Assembly: GCA_036435485.1 (NCBI GenBank)
Contig: CM071599.1
Coordinates: forward strand, 211,829,178 to 211,893,177
From: Saposhnikovia divaricata
Taxonomy: Eukaryota; Streptophyta; Magnoliopsida; Apiales; Apiaceae
Length of the DNA stretch: 64,000 nucleotides
Direction of reading: 5' to 3'
Under the pieces are notes generated by a model. It saw nothing but the letters and a program-made list of their open reading frames with translations, was not told where the DNA came from and made no database searches. Every line of letters begins with the position of its first letter. The stretch's first letter is position 1. Positions 1 through 11,409 of this stretch are shown piece by piece. The translations under genes were made by a program, and so were the position numbers.

Positions 1-1430
1 CAAAATTCTTATATCTTATACGAAAATCGAAAGTTGCAGAATCAAAATATATTTTTCGAAAATTAAAAGTAAGTCAAAAAGTACTTACCTCGAAAGCGAC
101 CGAAAACAAAAATTAGTGATACGAACTGATCCTATAATTTAATTAATAAAATAGAAAACAAATAATTACTCATTCAACACATAATTCTATGCATGCATAA
201 CAGGTAAATACTTATTATTATCATATGACAGGGTCGAAGACTAGAAGCATGTTTACTGTATTAACAAAAACAAACGGAAGCCCGTGAACATGACATTAGA
301 GTAAGAAAACAATTGTAGATGCATGAGTTAATATAATAACAAGGCGACAGAACTTTAAAACTACTGCATAAATCTATGATCTTCCAACATAACACTTAAA
401 TGTACAAATTAATTATTATAATTAATTACAAAGTAACACAATAGACAGCACATCACGGTTGTATAACATTAAAAATTGAAGTTGCCCACTTATTATTTAA
501 TTATGATGCTCCTAAAACATGATTATTGTACTATTAATTTCACAAAAATTGCTAAATATTTACTAAGTAACAATAAAAGAAAAAACATGACATATAAAAG
601 AATTAGACTAAAACTTATATCCAGAGGACCAAAAACATCAAATTTTCATCTTGCTAGTGTTAAATCAATTTTACTTACAAAATTTAATAATTACCATGCA
701 CAAAATAACTATGTCAAATTAATTTTAAATACTAGGTACATATGACTTTAAATCTAAAGTTGTATTAGTGGATCTTACGTTGACATACTTGTGACACAGT
801 AGGTAGGAATCAAAATTACATGCCTTGGTTTTTCTACATATACTTTGGCCAACAATTCCACACAATATAATGAACCACAACAAGTGCTATAATCATAATT
901 CATTTAAATTGACGTGCATAACTTCACTAATCAGACTATCATGCAAGTCTAATCTATTAACGAGTCACGAAAACAAAATAATGACATTCAATTAACATAC
1001 AATTCAATTAAAATAGCAAGGCGAGAGGCATAAGCGCACGAACAATTAAAAATTAGATGGGAAACAAACGTACCATTTGATGAAAATTTTACAGCCCTTT
1101 TCAATCTTCTTACCAATTCTTATATAGTCATTCACAACCCTAAATTCTATTAAGGTAATCTTAAAACTTACCAATAGAAGTTCTACGACCTCTCTAAGTA
1201 ATATCTAAATTATAATATTTTATGACACACAAATTACTTAAATAAAAGATATCAATATTGTAAAAGATTTTCACACTTCTTTCCTCTAATAACAAATATC
1301 ATCCTTATTCAAAATATCTTGCACAGAAAGAATTCTAAATAATACTAAATAACATAATTATCTAAAAAAAAATGACTTAAAAATCTAATATCTAATAATA
1401 AAATAAAATTAAAATTAACGGGGTTTTACA
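1..1430 (-). mobile_element. LTR of a gypsy-like retrotransposon, partial at the left window edge
   Basis: On the minus strand this stretch begins at 1430 with TGTAAAACCCCGTTAATTTT, a typical start of a large plant Ty3/gypsy (chromovirus-like) LTR. Immediately to the right, at 1431, copia reverse-transcriptase coding sequence starts in mid-domain. The boundary is therefore an insertion point inside an older copia element, not a chance edge. The other end of the LTR and any coding region lie outside the window. The stretch is very AT-rich with no convincing ORF; an 89-codon ORF at 476-745 has no recognisable domain. The LTR class is inferred from the terminus only. Confidence 0.5.
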
Positions 1431-1432
1431 GT

Positions 1433-3103
1433 TGGGGTCTGTTTCATCTTGACGTCAATCAGTGGCGGAACCAGGATTGATTTGCAGGGGGGGCTGAAAA
1501 ATGTGTTGACTCTCGCGCGAAGCGCGAAAAAAAATTTTGTACTTCGGATCCCGCGCGAAGCGCGAAATTTATTTTTATAGTTCGAAATCATTGCTTCATC
1601 TTGACTTATATCAAAAAGAATAAGAAAAAATAATTAAAGAACTACCTTTATAAAGTGGTGAATCTCTTATTCTATGAATTTGGATGAGATTGTGTGAAGT
1701 TATTGGCTTGGCCAAGGCTTGAAATTCTAAATTTCAAAATTTAACCTAGGCTATTAAAAAATATATATAATCATTTTCAAAATTTACCCCGGGCTAAAAA
1801 AAAAATTTTACTTAATATTTTCGGTTCGATCGGGGCTAGCGCCCGGGCTAGCCCCCTAGTTCCGCCCCTGATGTCAATAACTCCTTTCTTCATGGCGATT
1901 TACACGAAAATATATACATGATACCTTCACCTGGATTAAATGTGGATCCTTCTCTTGTTTGCAAGCTTGAAAAATCGTTATATGGTTTAAGGCAAGCCTC
2001 ACGGGAGTGGAATACAAAACTGAAAACTACTTTACTCTCAAGGGGATATACTGTTTCTCAAAAATGACTCCTCTTTATTTTACAAGAAACGTGGTTCTTT
2101 GGTCATTTTTCTTGCTATTTATGTGGACGACATTTTGGTTGTTGGTAATGACCATGAGGAAATAGATCAAATTAAAGCATATCTTGATTCTATCTTCAAA
2201 ATCAAAGACCTGGGCAAACTACATTATTTTCTTGGCCTAGAATTTACAGAGGTTCCAGATGGTATGATCATTTCTCAACAAAAAATTATCTCTGATCTTT
2301 TGGCTGAGTTTCAGTGCACAGATGCTTCTCCTGTTGTTACTCCTCTAGATCTTAACTGCAAACTGTTTCCAGATGAAGGTTTATTGTTACCTGATCCTTC
2401 TAGATATCATCAATTAGTAGGGAAACTTAATTTTTTAACACATACACGGCTAGATCTTTCATTTAGTGTTCAACACCTTAGTCAGTTCTCGTCCTCACCA
2501 AGACAACCTCATTGGGATGCTGCTTTACATGTGTTACGCTATCTAAAACACAATCCAGGACAAGGTTTGTTATTAAACAAAAATGATTCGTTTGATTTAG
2601 AGGCATTCTGTGATGCTGACTGGGCAGCATGTCCTAACACTAGAAAATATGTGAGTGGCTTTGTTGTTTTACTTGGTGGCAGTTTGATTTCATGGAAATC
2701 AAAGAAGCAGCATACGGTCTCTTTATCATCAGCTGAGGCAGAATATAGATCTTTAAGGCGATTAACTTCTGAATTGGCTTGGTTATCTCGTCTTCTACAC
2801 GAACTTGATGTTCCTGATGTTATTCCAGTTCTTGTGAAGTGTGATAACCAAGCAGCAATCTACATTGCCAAGAACCCAGTATTTCACGAACGGACTAAAC
2901 ACATAGAGCTCGATTGTCATTTTGTTCGTGCTAAGCTATCTTCTGGTTTAATTACTCTCTCTTATACACCATCCAAACAGCAGTTTGCAGACATTTGTAC
3001 GAAGCCTTTAACTGGTCTTCAACATCATTATTTACTTTGCAAGTTGGGAGTGTCTTCTCCACCCTCCAACTTGAGGGGGGTGTTGGGATTGATTAAATTA
3101 TAG
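1433..3103 (+). pseudogene. copia pol fragment: reverse transcriptase and RNase H, frameshifted and MITE-split
   Basis: Translation from 1433 gives WGLFHLDVN, continues after the MITE at 1879 as NSFLHGDLHE, and reaches SLYGLRQASREWN, all conserved copia RT blocks. Near 2063 one extra A in an A-run (CAAAAATGAC) shifts the frame. The second frame continues to 3103 with the catalytic YVDD (AIYVDDILVVGND) and the RNase H blocks DADWA, SSAEAEYRSL, HIELDCHFVR and ADICTKPL. The stop lies just inside the 3' LTR. It would copy element RNA into cDNA in cytoplasmic particles. It is inactive here: a 411-bp insertion, a frameshift and a missing N-terminal part in the window. Confidence 0.9.
1460..1870. 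mobile_element. hAT-type MITE inside the copia RT
   Basis: A 411-bp non-coding insert with terminal inverted repeats: CAGTGGCGGAACCAGGA at the left and the complement of CAGGGGCGGAACTAGGG at the right. It is flanked by an 8-bp target duplication, ACGTCAAT (1452-1459) and ATGTCAAT (1871-1878), with one mismatch. Eight-bp duplications and CAG..CTG ends are hAT hallmarks. Removing it with one duplication restores the RT reading frame. Subterminal sequence has G-rich and CGCGCGAAGCGCG palindromic stretches. Confidence 0.85.
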
Positions 3104-3320
3104 CTAAGATAGGTTAGCTAAATAACAAAAATGTAGTAATTCTGTATTTTCCAGCTGGTAAGTTAGTTAGAACAGATGCTTAGTTCATCTTGTATATAAG
3201 GCAGAGTAGTTAGTTATTTCTAATCTTATCAAGCAATGTACAGAACAATTTTACATATAATGTAATTACAGTTACATTTTCCATCTTCTTCTTGCTCAAG
3301 CTTTCTCATATGATTTCACA
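3081..3320 (+). repeat. 3' LTR of the small copia element
   Basis: 240 bp running from TGTTGGGATTG, just after the purine tract AACTTGAGGGGGG (3069-3080), to ATTTCACA at 3320. It contains TATATAAGG near 3193, a plausible TATA box. The next bases (3321 on) are PPR-gene sequence, so this end defines the insertion point. Confidence 0.8.
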
Positions 3321-5385
3321 TAGTCTTTGCAAGAACAGCTTCCTCCCTCGAAACAATGGAATCGAGTTGGATCCCTAACAATAATTTTTCTCTCAACAAT
3401 TTTGGAGATATATTTGAATGAGGTGTGGCAGTCAACACAAGTTCTTATATTCTTAAATATTTTAATTGTGGTTCCCCGTGGAGTCGCAATAATTCCAAAT
3501 GCAACTGCAAGCTTCTCACTATGGTAGGATATAAGTTGCTCCTTTTGTTCCTCTTCTACATCATGCAGAACATAGTTTGTCTCAGGGTTATACCCTTCTT
3601 CCTTCATTCTTCTCAGCAGTTGTAGCAGATAGTCGTATATTTCGGTAGTATATGGGTGGGGTGTATCTCCCACCATGAAAGTGTGGACTAATCCTTTAAT
3701 CTCATCCAACTAATACCTGGTCTGTTGACAACTCCTTTATCGTTCATAACCTTTCTAAGTTTTGCCACTTTATCCCATTTACCGACAGTGGCATAAATAT
3801 TTGCAAGAGTAAGATAAGGAGCGGCATTATCAGGTTCAATCTGTATCCAGGCTTCAACTGATCGTTTTGCCAAATCTATATTTCTGTGAATTCTGCAACC
3901 GTTAAGCAAAGAAGCCCAATCACATTTACTTGGTTTCATGGGCATGCTTAAAATGAAATCTCCGGCCTCCTTAAATCTACCAGATCGACCCAGGAGATCA
4001 ATAACACAACTATAGTGATGTTCTCTGTATTCTACACCATGTTTCTCCTTTATAGAGTGGAAATATTCCAGCCCTTCATCAACTAGACCAACATGGGTGC
4101 AAGCAGAGAGAACTCCGGTCAAAGTAAAGTGATTAGGTTTATTACCAGACTTAAGAAGCAACTCAAATAACCGAAGAGCTTCGTGAGGTTGACCATTCTG
4201 AGCATATCCACTAATCTGAAAATTCCACGAAACCAAGTCAGGCTGGGGTATCCCTTTGAAAATCCTATAAGCAATCTCCATGTTTCGCAACTTGGAATAC
4301 ATATGGATCAGATCACTATTTGCAAACGAATTCTGACCACACCCGATTCGAATCATATGGCCATGAACTTGTTTTCCCAAATATTCTGGAAACTGATTCT
4401 TACAAGCAGTCAAAAGCACTGTAAAGGTACACTTATCTGGACTGATCCCGGAACTCAACAACTCCACGAGTAAGTTAAAACCCTCTAGGCCTCTTAAATC
4501 CCACGCTTTTACATACCCCGAAATCATTGTATTCCACGAACAAACATCTCTCTCAGGCATTGCATTAAACACCCGTCTAGCCCCCTTTAAATCCCCTGCT
4601 TTTACATACCCAGAAAACATTGTATTCCACGAACAAACATTTCTCTCTGGCATTGCATCAAACAGCCCTCTAGCCCCCCTTAAATCCCCTGCTTTCACAT
4701 ACCTAGAAAGCATTGTATTCCACGAACAAACATCTCTCTCGGTCATTTCATCAAACAATCTTCTAGCCCCTCTTAAATCCCCCGCTTTTCCATACCCCGA
4801 AACCATTGTATTCCAGGAATAATAATCTCTCTCAGGCATTGCATCAAACACCCCTCTAGCCCCCCTTAAATCCCCTACTTTCACATACCCAAAAACCATA
4901 AAAGTCCAAGAATAAACATTTCTTTGTTCCATTCGATCAAACAACTTGCGTGCATCATCAATACACCCACAGTTACAATACAATTCCAATAAACGATTGT
5001 ATATAATAACCCCTGCTTTAAACCTGACATTGTTTTTGACATGTTGGTGCACTTTTTTACCCAGATCAAGTGCTTTCCGTTGAAGACAATGCTGCAAAAG
5101 AGCCGAAGAGATTGTGTGTGAGGGTCGATCAATGCGGTAGAGTAACCGAATTGCCTCGGATAAGTGCTTGTTTTGACATAAAATGGGGATGGCTTCTGAG
5201 AATTTATTGTGATTGCATAAGTGTTTTACATGTGAATCAGAGTTGAAGAATGTTTTATGAGGGGTTTGATCAATACAAGTAGCTAGATTACGAGTTTGAG
5301 AAAATTTAATTGTTTTTTGCCGCCAATTTGCAACAACTCTCACGTTGTCCATGAAAAAGGATATTAATGATCGAATGTCAGTCAT
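3321..5385 (-). pseudogene. PPR-DYW (E/E+/DYW class) editing-factor gene, frameshifted and cut at the DYW codon
   Basis: The minus-strand ORF from 5385 (565 codons) encodes an organelle-type N-terminus and PLS-type pentatricopeptide repeats, including five near-identical 31-residue S-type repeats (SWNTM..GY.KAGDLRGAR..FDAMPER). An E motif ending in GVVNRPGISW follows. One missing base near 3703 shifts the frame. The other frame continues with the DYW deaminase-like domain: HSEKLAVAFGII (HxE), CVDCH (CxxCH) and CSCKDY. Such proteins bind organelle RNA sequence-specifically and edit C to U. The final W of DYW and the stop are replaced by copia LTR sequence (KDYVKSYEKA). A 14.6 kb copia element also sits 60 bp upstream of the ATG and separates any promoter. 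Probably a pseudogene, unless the frameshift is a sequencing error. Confidence 0.88.
4480..4900 (-). repeat. 93-bp tandem coding repeat in the PPR gene
   Basis: The string CATTGTATTCCA starts at 4525, 4618, 4711 and 4804, exactly 93 bp apart, and the intervening DNA is highly similar; a fifth weaker copy follows to about 4900. Each unit is one 31-residue PPR (S-type) repeat. The close identity at DNA level points to recent unequal exchange or slippage expanding the RNA-binding array. Confidence 0.9.
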
Positions 5386-5444
5386 AAAGACAAAAGGATT
5401 GACATTTCGGTTAGTTTGTTATCGACTGAGTTGATCATTGTTAT

Positions 5445-6499
5445 TGTTAGGTCCAAATGTGTTGTAGAGGAGGGGTGAATACAACTTTTCGAATATGAGA
5501 AGCAATAAATACGATGCAATAAATGAACACACAGATTCAAGGAATATATGTCTTATATATAACTTGAAATGGTTGCTACAACATTCATTACAAAGTATGA
5601 CAGAAGTTCAGAGAGAAGTGAATGATACTAAGCTCTGTGAATGCACACTCTCTCTTTTTCTTGTGTTTCTCTCAAATATTGCTATCTAACTAAAACATTA
5701 CACAAGTACTTCTATTTATACTACATGTAATCTATGTCCTGTAGTCTTCAAAGACTAAGATGTACGTGGCCCAATGATGTCCACATAAATCTTGCCTTAT
5801 CTTGAAAGCTTGGAAATCTGCCAATCAGAAGATGCCATGTGTCATGTTGAAGCTGCACTCTAAGTAGAACTTCTACTTGAGAATTTCTACTTAGCCATCT
5901 CGAATTTTCTAAGTAGAACTTCTACTTAGAAACTTCTACTTGGTCATCTAGAATATTTAGTACTTAGAAAATATTCTGGTCTTCAACTTGAAACTTCAAT
6001 GCACATCTTGAACTTGTGATATCTTAATGTCTTCTTTATTCTTCACCAAGCTCTTGAATATGGATCTTTATTACTGACATAAACTTGCTATCAATGTCCT
6101 GACACTTGATGCACTGGTCTGGTTCATAAGTGACTAGTCTTGATAGGGTTTTTGCTTCTTGAATAAATTACCATATCCAATTAGTAATATGGCTTTCCAA
6201 TATTTGCTTTCCTTCTTGTTCACTTGAAATCAATTGGTCTTATTGATACTGATAGTTATGATCTTGATTCTTGGCTTTTCAAATCACTGAGGCATGAACA
6301 ACTTTGACTTGAACTTCTCTCAATGATTTCTTCTTGGCTTGATCATAGTTAACATGTTGAATTGTATCAATTACCTTGTCTTCATTTAGTGTTGATTTCT
6401 TGTGACTTCTTGTTCTTGATTGTCTTCTGGTTAAGTATCTTTTCCTTTAGATGAGTTACATTAGTTATAGTGTTACAAGTTTACACACTCTGCCTTTCA
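5445..6499 (-). repeat. 3' LTR of the SIRE-like copia element
   Basis: Starts TGTTAGGTCCAAATG and ends CTCTGCCTTTCA on the plus strand, so in transcript sense it runs TGAAAGG...CTAACA. It contains inverted short motifs AAGTAGAACTTCTACTT (5870-5945) and a TATAAATA box at 5713-5720 in minus sense. Confidence 0.95.
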
Positions 6500-6537
6500 A
6501 TCTCCCCCTATTTGACTGTCTAACAATGACATTCAAA
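6500..6537 (-). promoter_or_regulatory. Polypurine tract and adjacent hairpin at the 3' LTR (copia)
   Basis: In minus sense AAATAGGGGGAGATT directly precedes the LTR: the plus-strand DNA primer tract. Beside it TTTGACTGTC (6511-6520) and GACATTCAAA (6528-6537) pair at nine of ten positions around loop TAACAAT. The same CTCCCCCTAT...TCTAACAA arrangement recurs at 12314-12341. From 6538 to 6843 I see nothing further. Confidence 0.75.
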
Positions 6538-6843
6538 TAAATGAAGGATAACTCAACTAAACAATGAGACGAGAAAAGATAATTAACATTACAGTCTTGA
6601 ATAATATACAATTGAAAAGTACTTGAAAACAATACAAAGAACTTAAACTAGAAACAGAATTCGAACTTCGAATTAAAGATCATTTGAGTGATTCCTATCA
6701 CCTGGATTATTTCATACCTTTTAGTCAAACTTGTATCACCTTATTGGATTCACTCTAAGGTGAATTTTCCTCAAGTGAGTTAAAGCAACCGAAAGACATG
6801 AAGTTTTTCCAACTTCAAGTTCACACCACTCTGACCTTTAACC

Positions 6844-9800
6844 CTAATTCCGTTTCCTCTTTCTAGCTTCAGCAGCTTGGTCTTTCTCTTCTTTCTACCT
6901 TTTGCGCTTTTCCTTCTGCTGCTGTTCTTTCTTTTACACTGGATCACGAAGCTGCTTCCACCTAGCATTCAACAGACTTACAGCTTCCATTTCTAAAGGA
7001 TTCTTGGGCTCTGGATAAGGATGTTTGAAAAGCCTTCTGAGTTTTTCCACCTCCTGAGTAGTTCTGATCTTTGGAATGTCCTCAAAGTTCTTCATTATGA
7101 GCTGAGGTTTCCAGTGAGATTTATCAGCTTTAAACTGACAATAGATCATCTTGGGGTAGCCCTTGACACGGTCAGTATTGTGGACACTGGCCGCATCTCG
7201 CTCCATCCGCTTCTTTTCCACTACTACTTCAGACAGGTAACTCATGAGTCTCTGCTTTTCTTCCACAAACTTATCTTCCACTTCGCCCCATTTAAATACA
7301 TATAATACTTTCTCCAGAAATGCAGCATCTTGAGTCCGTAGCAGCCATTTTCTACTCATATGCAAGATTGTTTGATTCTGGTCTGCATCTATGAATACTA
7401 AGGCATCAGCTGTATCTTCAACATAAGCGTGTATCCAGTATACACTATCACTTCCTGGAACACCAATTGCCTCCCTTATCTCTCCTTCTTCCAGTGCTCC
7501 AGAAGGAAGAGTCAGAGCTTCATCTACATTCTTCATGGCTTGGAGAATATTCCATTTCTTCTCTATCAGCTCCGGCTCAATCTTCACGTCATCTAGAGGG
7601 TTTGGAGCAATGATATCACACTTCCACACCTCATTGCTCTTCTTGAATATGACTCTTTCAATGATCTTCACGGATTTTTCTTTAACCTCAGAAGCGAATC
7701 CCTTACTCATCATTTGTCTACAGACAGCTTTGAGAGATTCCACTGAAAGCTCCGTTAAGTCATTTTCCTCCATGCTAACCCTCTTCATCTTCCCGTCAAC
7801 TACCATCCGGACAAAATTTGGATATGCTGAGAATTCTGGACCCTTGTCCTCTGCTAGCTGCATTAACTGATCCCTGTACAGAATGCTTAACTCCTCAGAT
7901 TGAGAGTACTGAATTTTGGTTGCTAGCAAGAACAACTCTGACGCAGATCTTCTCGTTATGAATTGGTCATCCACATATAGGAAAGATGTTGGGACTCCTT
8001 CTACCAGAGACAAAATAACCTGCCACTCCTTAAGTGTTGCATTGTATCCAACCCTGACTTTAGAAATTAATCTCTTCAAAGCATTTATATAGTCCACAGT
8101 CATTGGATTCTGCAAATTCAAGTTGTAGAACAGATCATCTGCCTCCTTGTTATGAACTCCTTTCGCACAGGATCCCATCTATATCTTCCTTGCTTCATCC
8201 CATTTCTGTCCTATCCTTCGTTTGTCCAGATCAACTTGAGGATCAGCTAGCCTTGCAAGCTCATGATCGTACTACTTCCCTTGTAGCTCCACTTTCTTTT
8301 CTAGGAAGGCAGCACGTTCTTGCATCATCTTCATTTTATGGAACTGAGCTTGTTCCAAGGCTAACTGTTGAGCTTTAAGGGTTTCCTCATCAACAGGAAT
8401 TTCTTCAGGCATTCCGGAAGACATCCCAGCACCTCCACCTTGTTCCTTCAAAGATCTTTTTATAGCATGTGCCAACGGTACGTCTTCCATATCAGAATCT
8501 GAGTCAAGTACCTCCTGTACTGTTTCCTGATGACTCAGGTCAACGAATGGTTCATCAACCATCATTGCCTTACCCTTTCTCCTCCTCAGAGCCTCTTCAT
8601 CAACAGACGGCTCAATTTCTGGTTCCTTGACAAGATCAGCGGGTTCTTCAATTTCTTCGATGTGAACTGCCTGCTGTCTCGTCTCCTTTCCACTCTCCCC
8701 CTTAGGTGAGTTATCCTGAGCTCCACCTTGGTCTTCAGATCCACCAGCTGCATAAGAACCTCCAAAACCAGAACCAGAGGCTCCCGCTCCACTAGCACCA
8801 CCTGCACCAGCATCGGGGGGAGGTTGTTGGGACTCGAAACACTCCGGGGGCACAAAACTCCTGACTGCGAACATCATTCTACTGATCTCGACAGCCATTG
8901 TATGCATTGTAGACTCCATTGCCCCCATCCTTTCATTAAGAGTGCTTCCCAAGACACCACCAGCATGGCCCAAGTCATTGACCTTATTTGTCAAAGCATC
9001 AAAAGCTGTAGCTTGACTTGCCATTCTTGCTGCGTAGTCGTCTAGAGCCCTTTGATTGTTTCCAATGTTCATCCCGAACTGCCCCATCGTCTGTCCGAAC
9101 TGCCTCATCTGATTTTCCATAGAAGTCATACGCGTGTCAAGATTTTCAATGTTAAGGGACGGTGTTTGGTTTAGGTGACCTCGCTCTAATACTCGTTCTG
9201 TTGGTATTTGGCGCTCGGTTTCGGGCCTTAAAAATGAAGGTCCCTCTCTCCCTAACCTCTCACACACACTCCCTGTCTCACGCTCGTGTATGTCTTCAAT
9301 GATTGATCCAAAGTATGAAGCAGCACCTGCAGAAATTGGATAAGCAATATAATTTGCAGTTATGGGATCAATTTCTGTTGGTTCCTGAGTTGGAATCTCA
9401 GGCTGAGAGGCTGCAAAGTGTCCTTGTACGACATCAGAACCGATCCTCTTTGCAGCATCAGTACGTACCGGTGAAGGTACGGCTGAAGTTGTTAAAACTT
9501 CATGTCCTTTTGAAGCAACAAGATATTCAAAAGGTACGTAATTGTCATCAAAATCCCTATGTGCAGATTGTTTAAAGGGAGAACCACTCTCGTGAGGTGG
9601 AGTGGTTGCGTGTGACACACTAGGGTTTGACTGGGGTTTTGAAGTAGCAGCATGAAAAAGTTTGGCTTTCTTTCGAATAAGTTGCTGCTCTTCGGGTTCA
9701 CTCTCCTCATCATCTCCTACATATATACGTGCTGGCTTTCTGACTTCCGTTAACAGGGGTGAAAGAGAATAAGAATGTGTATCAGTCTCAGAAATATAGC

Positions 9801-10902
9801 TCTCACCCTGGGATAGATTCTGCGGGTTAGCAGTCTCTTGGGTCTCGGAATCAGATACATAGGAGGAGGAATGAGTAGTATGCAGGGAGAGATTACCTTG
9901 TTCATTACCTTGTGCCTCATCGCTTTGCTCATCAGGAATCTCATCAAATGCCTCAGCATGAGCAGATGGATTATGAGCATATGATGAAACTTGCGATGAT
10001 TCCCCCAAATTGGTAACTCCTGCATCATATCTAAGCCACATTTGAATATTTTCAGGAATTGACATAGGTTTACCTTGATGTTTATCCTGATTAGCAATGG
10101 TTGAAAGTGACTTAGTGCCCATCCCTAGCGATGCAGATGTTGGGCTTCTGGCAAATCCCTGTCTAACAGCAAGAGCATCCTTCGGTATTAAATCATTAAT
10201 GAGCATTTGTAGGAACCGAGGAAACCAGCAGACAACATCAGTTGTAGTGATATCTCTGCTTGCAGGAGATCCCATTGAAGCCACTATCTCAGAGAGAACT
10301 ATGCGTCCATAATTTATATCCAGTTCTCTTGCTAGGGCAACTGCAAAGGTTTGCATTGGAATTGGAATTTGATGAAAATCTTTTTCGCGTGCCCGAAAAC
10401 ATCTTGTGATGGCCTCGAAAAAGTAATTCCATTCCACATGGAAGAATTGTTTTTGGATATTTCCTGTGATCAGGCCTTTCGGAGGATAACATCCAATTTC
10501 TTCAAAGAATCTGAGGCATTGTTCCGCTGTAGGTTCTGCATCATAAGCATCTTTGATTGGGAAACCCAGAACCCTGTTGACAATTTCTTCAGTCACCTCA
10601 TATTCCTGACCCGCTAAGGTAAACCTGAAACCAAAGGGGGTTGTTTTGCTCCCAAAAGTAACCGAACTAGTCCATAATTGCTGTAAAGCATCATGTACTA
10701 GTGTAGGTTTAGCAGTAAAAGCATGGCTAGCTTTGGAGTACAAATTGAGAAATCGTATCCAAAACTTAAACCGCGGGAGTTGATCACCAATTTCCGTAGA
10801 AATATTATAAAAATTGTTTTTAGCAAGTGAAAATTGGTGAGCCATTTTAATTAAATGTTTTTCTTTAAAAGATGTGATTTTTTTTTTAATTTTGAAAAAC
10901 AA
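6844..10902 (-). pseudogene. Long extra ORF between copia pol and 3' LTR (plant retrotransposon accessory ORF), interrupted by stops
   Basis: An 876-codon ORF (10902-8272) is followed in the same frame by TAG, 29 codons, TAG, a 414-codon ORF (8178-6934), TAA and a lysine/glutamate-rich tail ending at 6844. One ancestral ORF of about 1,350 codons is the simplest reading; Met-20 (MAHQFSLAKN) is the likelier start. Residues 20-270 resemble the domain annotated as putative plant transposon protein: LAGQEYEVTEEIVNRVLGFP, VEWNYFFEAI, YGRIVLSEI, WFPRFLQMLINDL. Then come a Ser/Glu-rich disordered part, a Gly-rich linker (GAGGASGAGASGSG) and coiled-coil-like, charged C-terminal sequence. I see no membrane segment or signal peptide, so an envelope role is not supported. 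Function unknown. Homologous to the ORF at 42734-44257. Confidence 0.8.
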
Positions 10903-11409
10903 ATAATTTACGAATTAAAGATTGTACTCCTTTTAATTTAACAAGAACAACAAAAGTTCCTTTGAGAAATTAAACTACGGGATTCAATCAATAGCCAATA
11001 CTAAATCTGAATATTCAATGAAAACGAATATTCGTGTGTATACCAGTGAAATCGTGTGTGTATATGGATGAAGAATATGGAAATTGTGTTTTGTGAACAG
11101 TTACACAAACAGTTTATGTTCGTGCGTATGTATATGCGCGTGTATGAATGGTCACTAAACACAGTACCACAACGATTAAGGATAACACAGGGAATAGCAG
11201 TCAACAAATTGGCAGTAATTCGTGATTAGTATGAGTTTAATCACAAAAACACGGATTAATGGTATGAAGTTATGAAATCGCTTTGTTTTTGTGAAACGGC
11301 TGCTGTAAAAGTGAAATTAGGTAAAGTGAATGATGCATCGAGTTAGAGATGTATATATAGATGATTGTGAAATGACAAAAGTATCCCTGTTAAAAAGAGT
11401 GTTAAAGTC
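10903..11409. other. Non-coding stretch upstream of the extra ORF
   Basis: About 500 bp inside the copia element between the extra ORF and the TCGA-rich repeat block. It is AT-rich with some GTGTGTAT runs. I see no coding signal; short ORFs here have no recognisable domain. It could carry a promoter or subgenomic splice acceptor for the extra ORF, which is speculation. Confidence 0.4.

Larger units (their letters stand above)
1431..3320 (+). mobile_element. Ty1/copia retrotransposon, 3' part (RT, RNase H, 3' LTR), interrupted by a MITE
   Basis: The copia element starts in mid-RT at 1431, where the gypsy-like LTR abuts it, and ends with a 240-bp LTR at 3320. Its 5' half should lie left of the window beyond the inserted element, so it is interrupted rather than simply truncated. 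The short LTR (TGTTGGGATTG...ATTTCACA) and RT style suggest an Ale/Retrofit-like lineage, which is inference. Its insertion at 3320/3321 disrupted the 3' end of the PPR gene. The target-site duplication cannot be tested because the 5' end is not visible. Confidence 0.85.

Noticed and set aside
6844..10902. Calling the copia extra ORF an envelope gene
   Set aside because: No signal peptide, no membrane helix and no glycoprotein-like cysteine pattern is visible; similarity is to the putative plant transposon protein domain.
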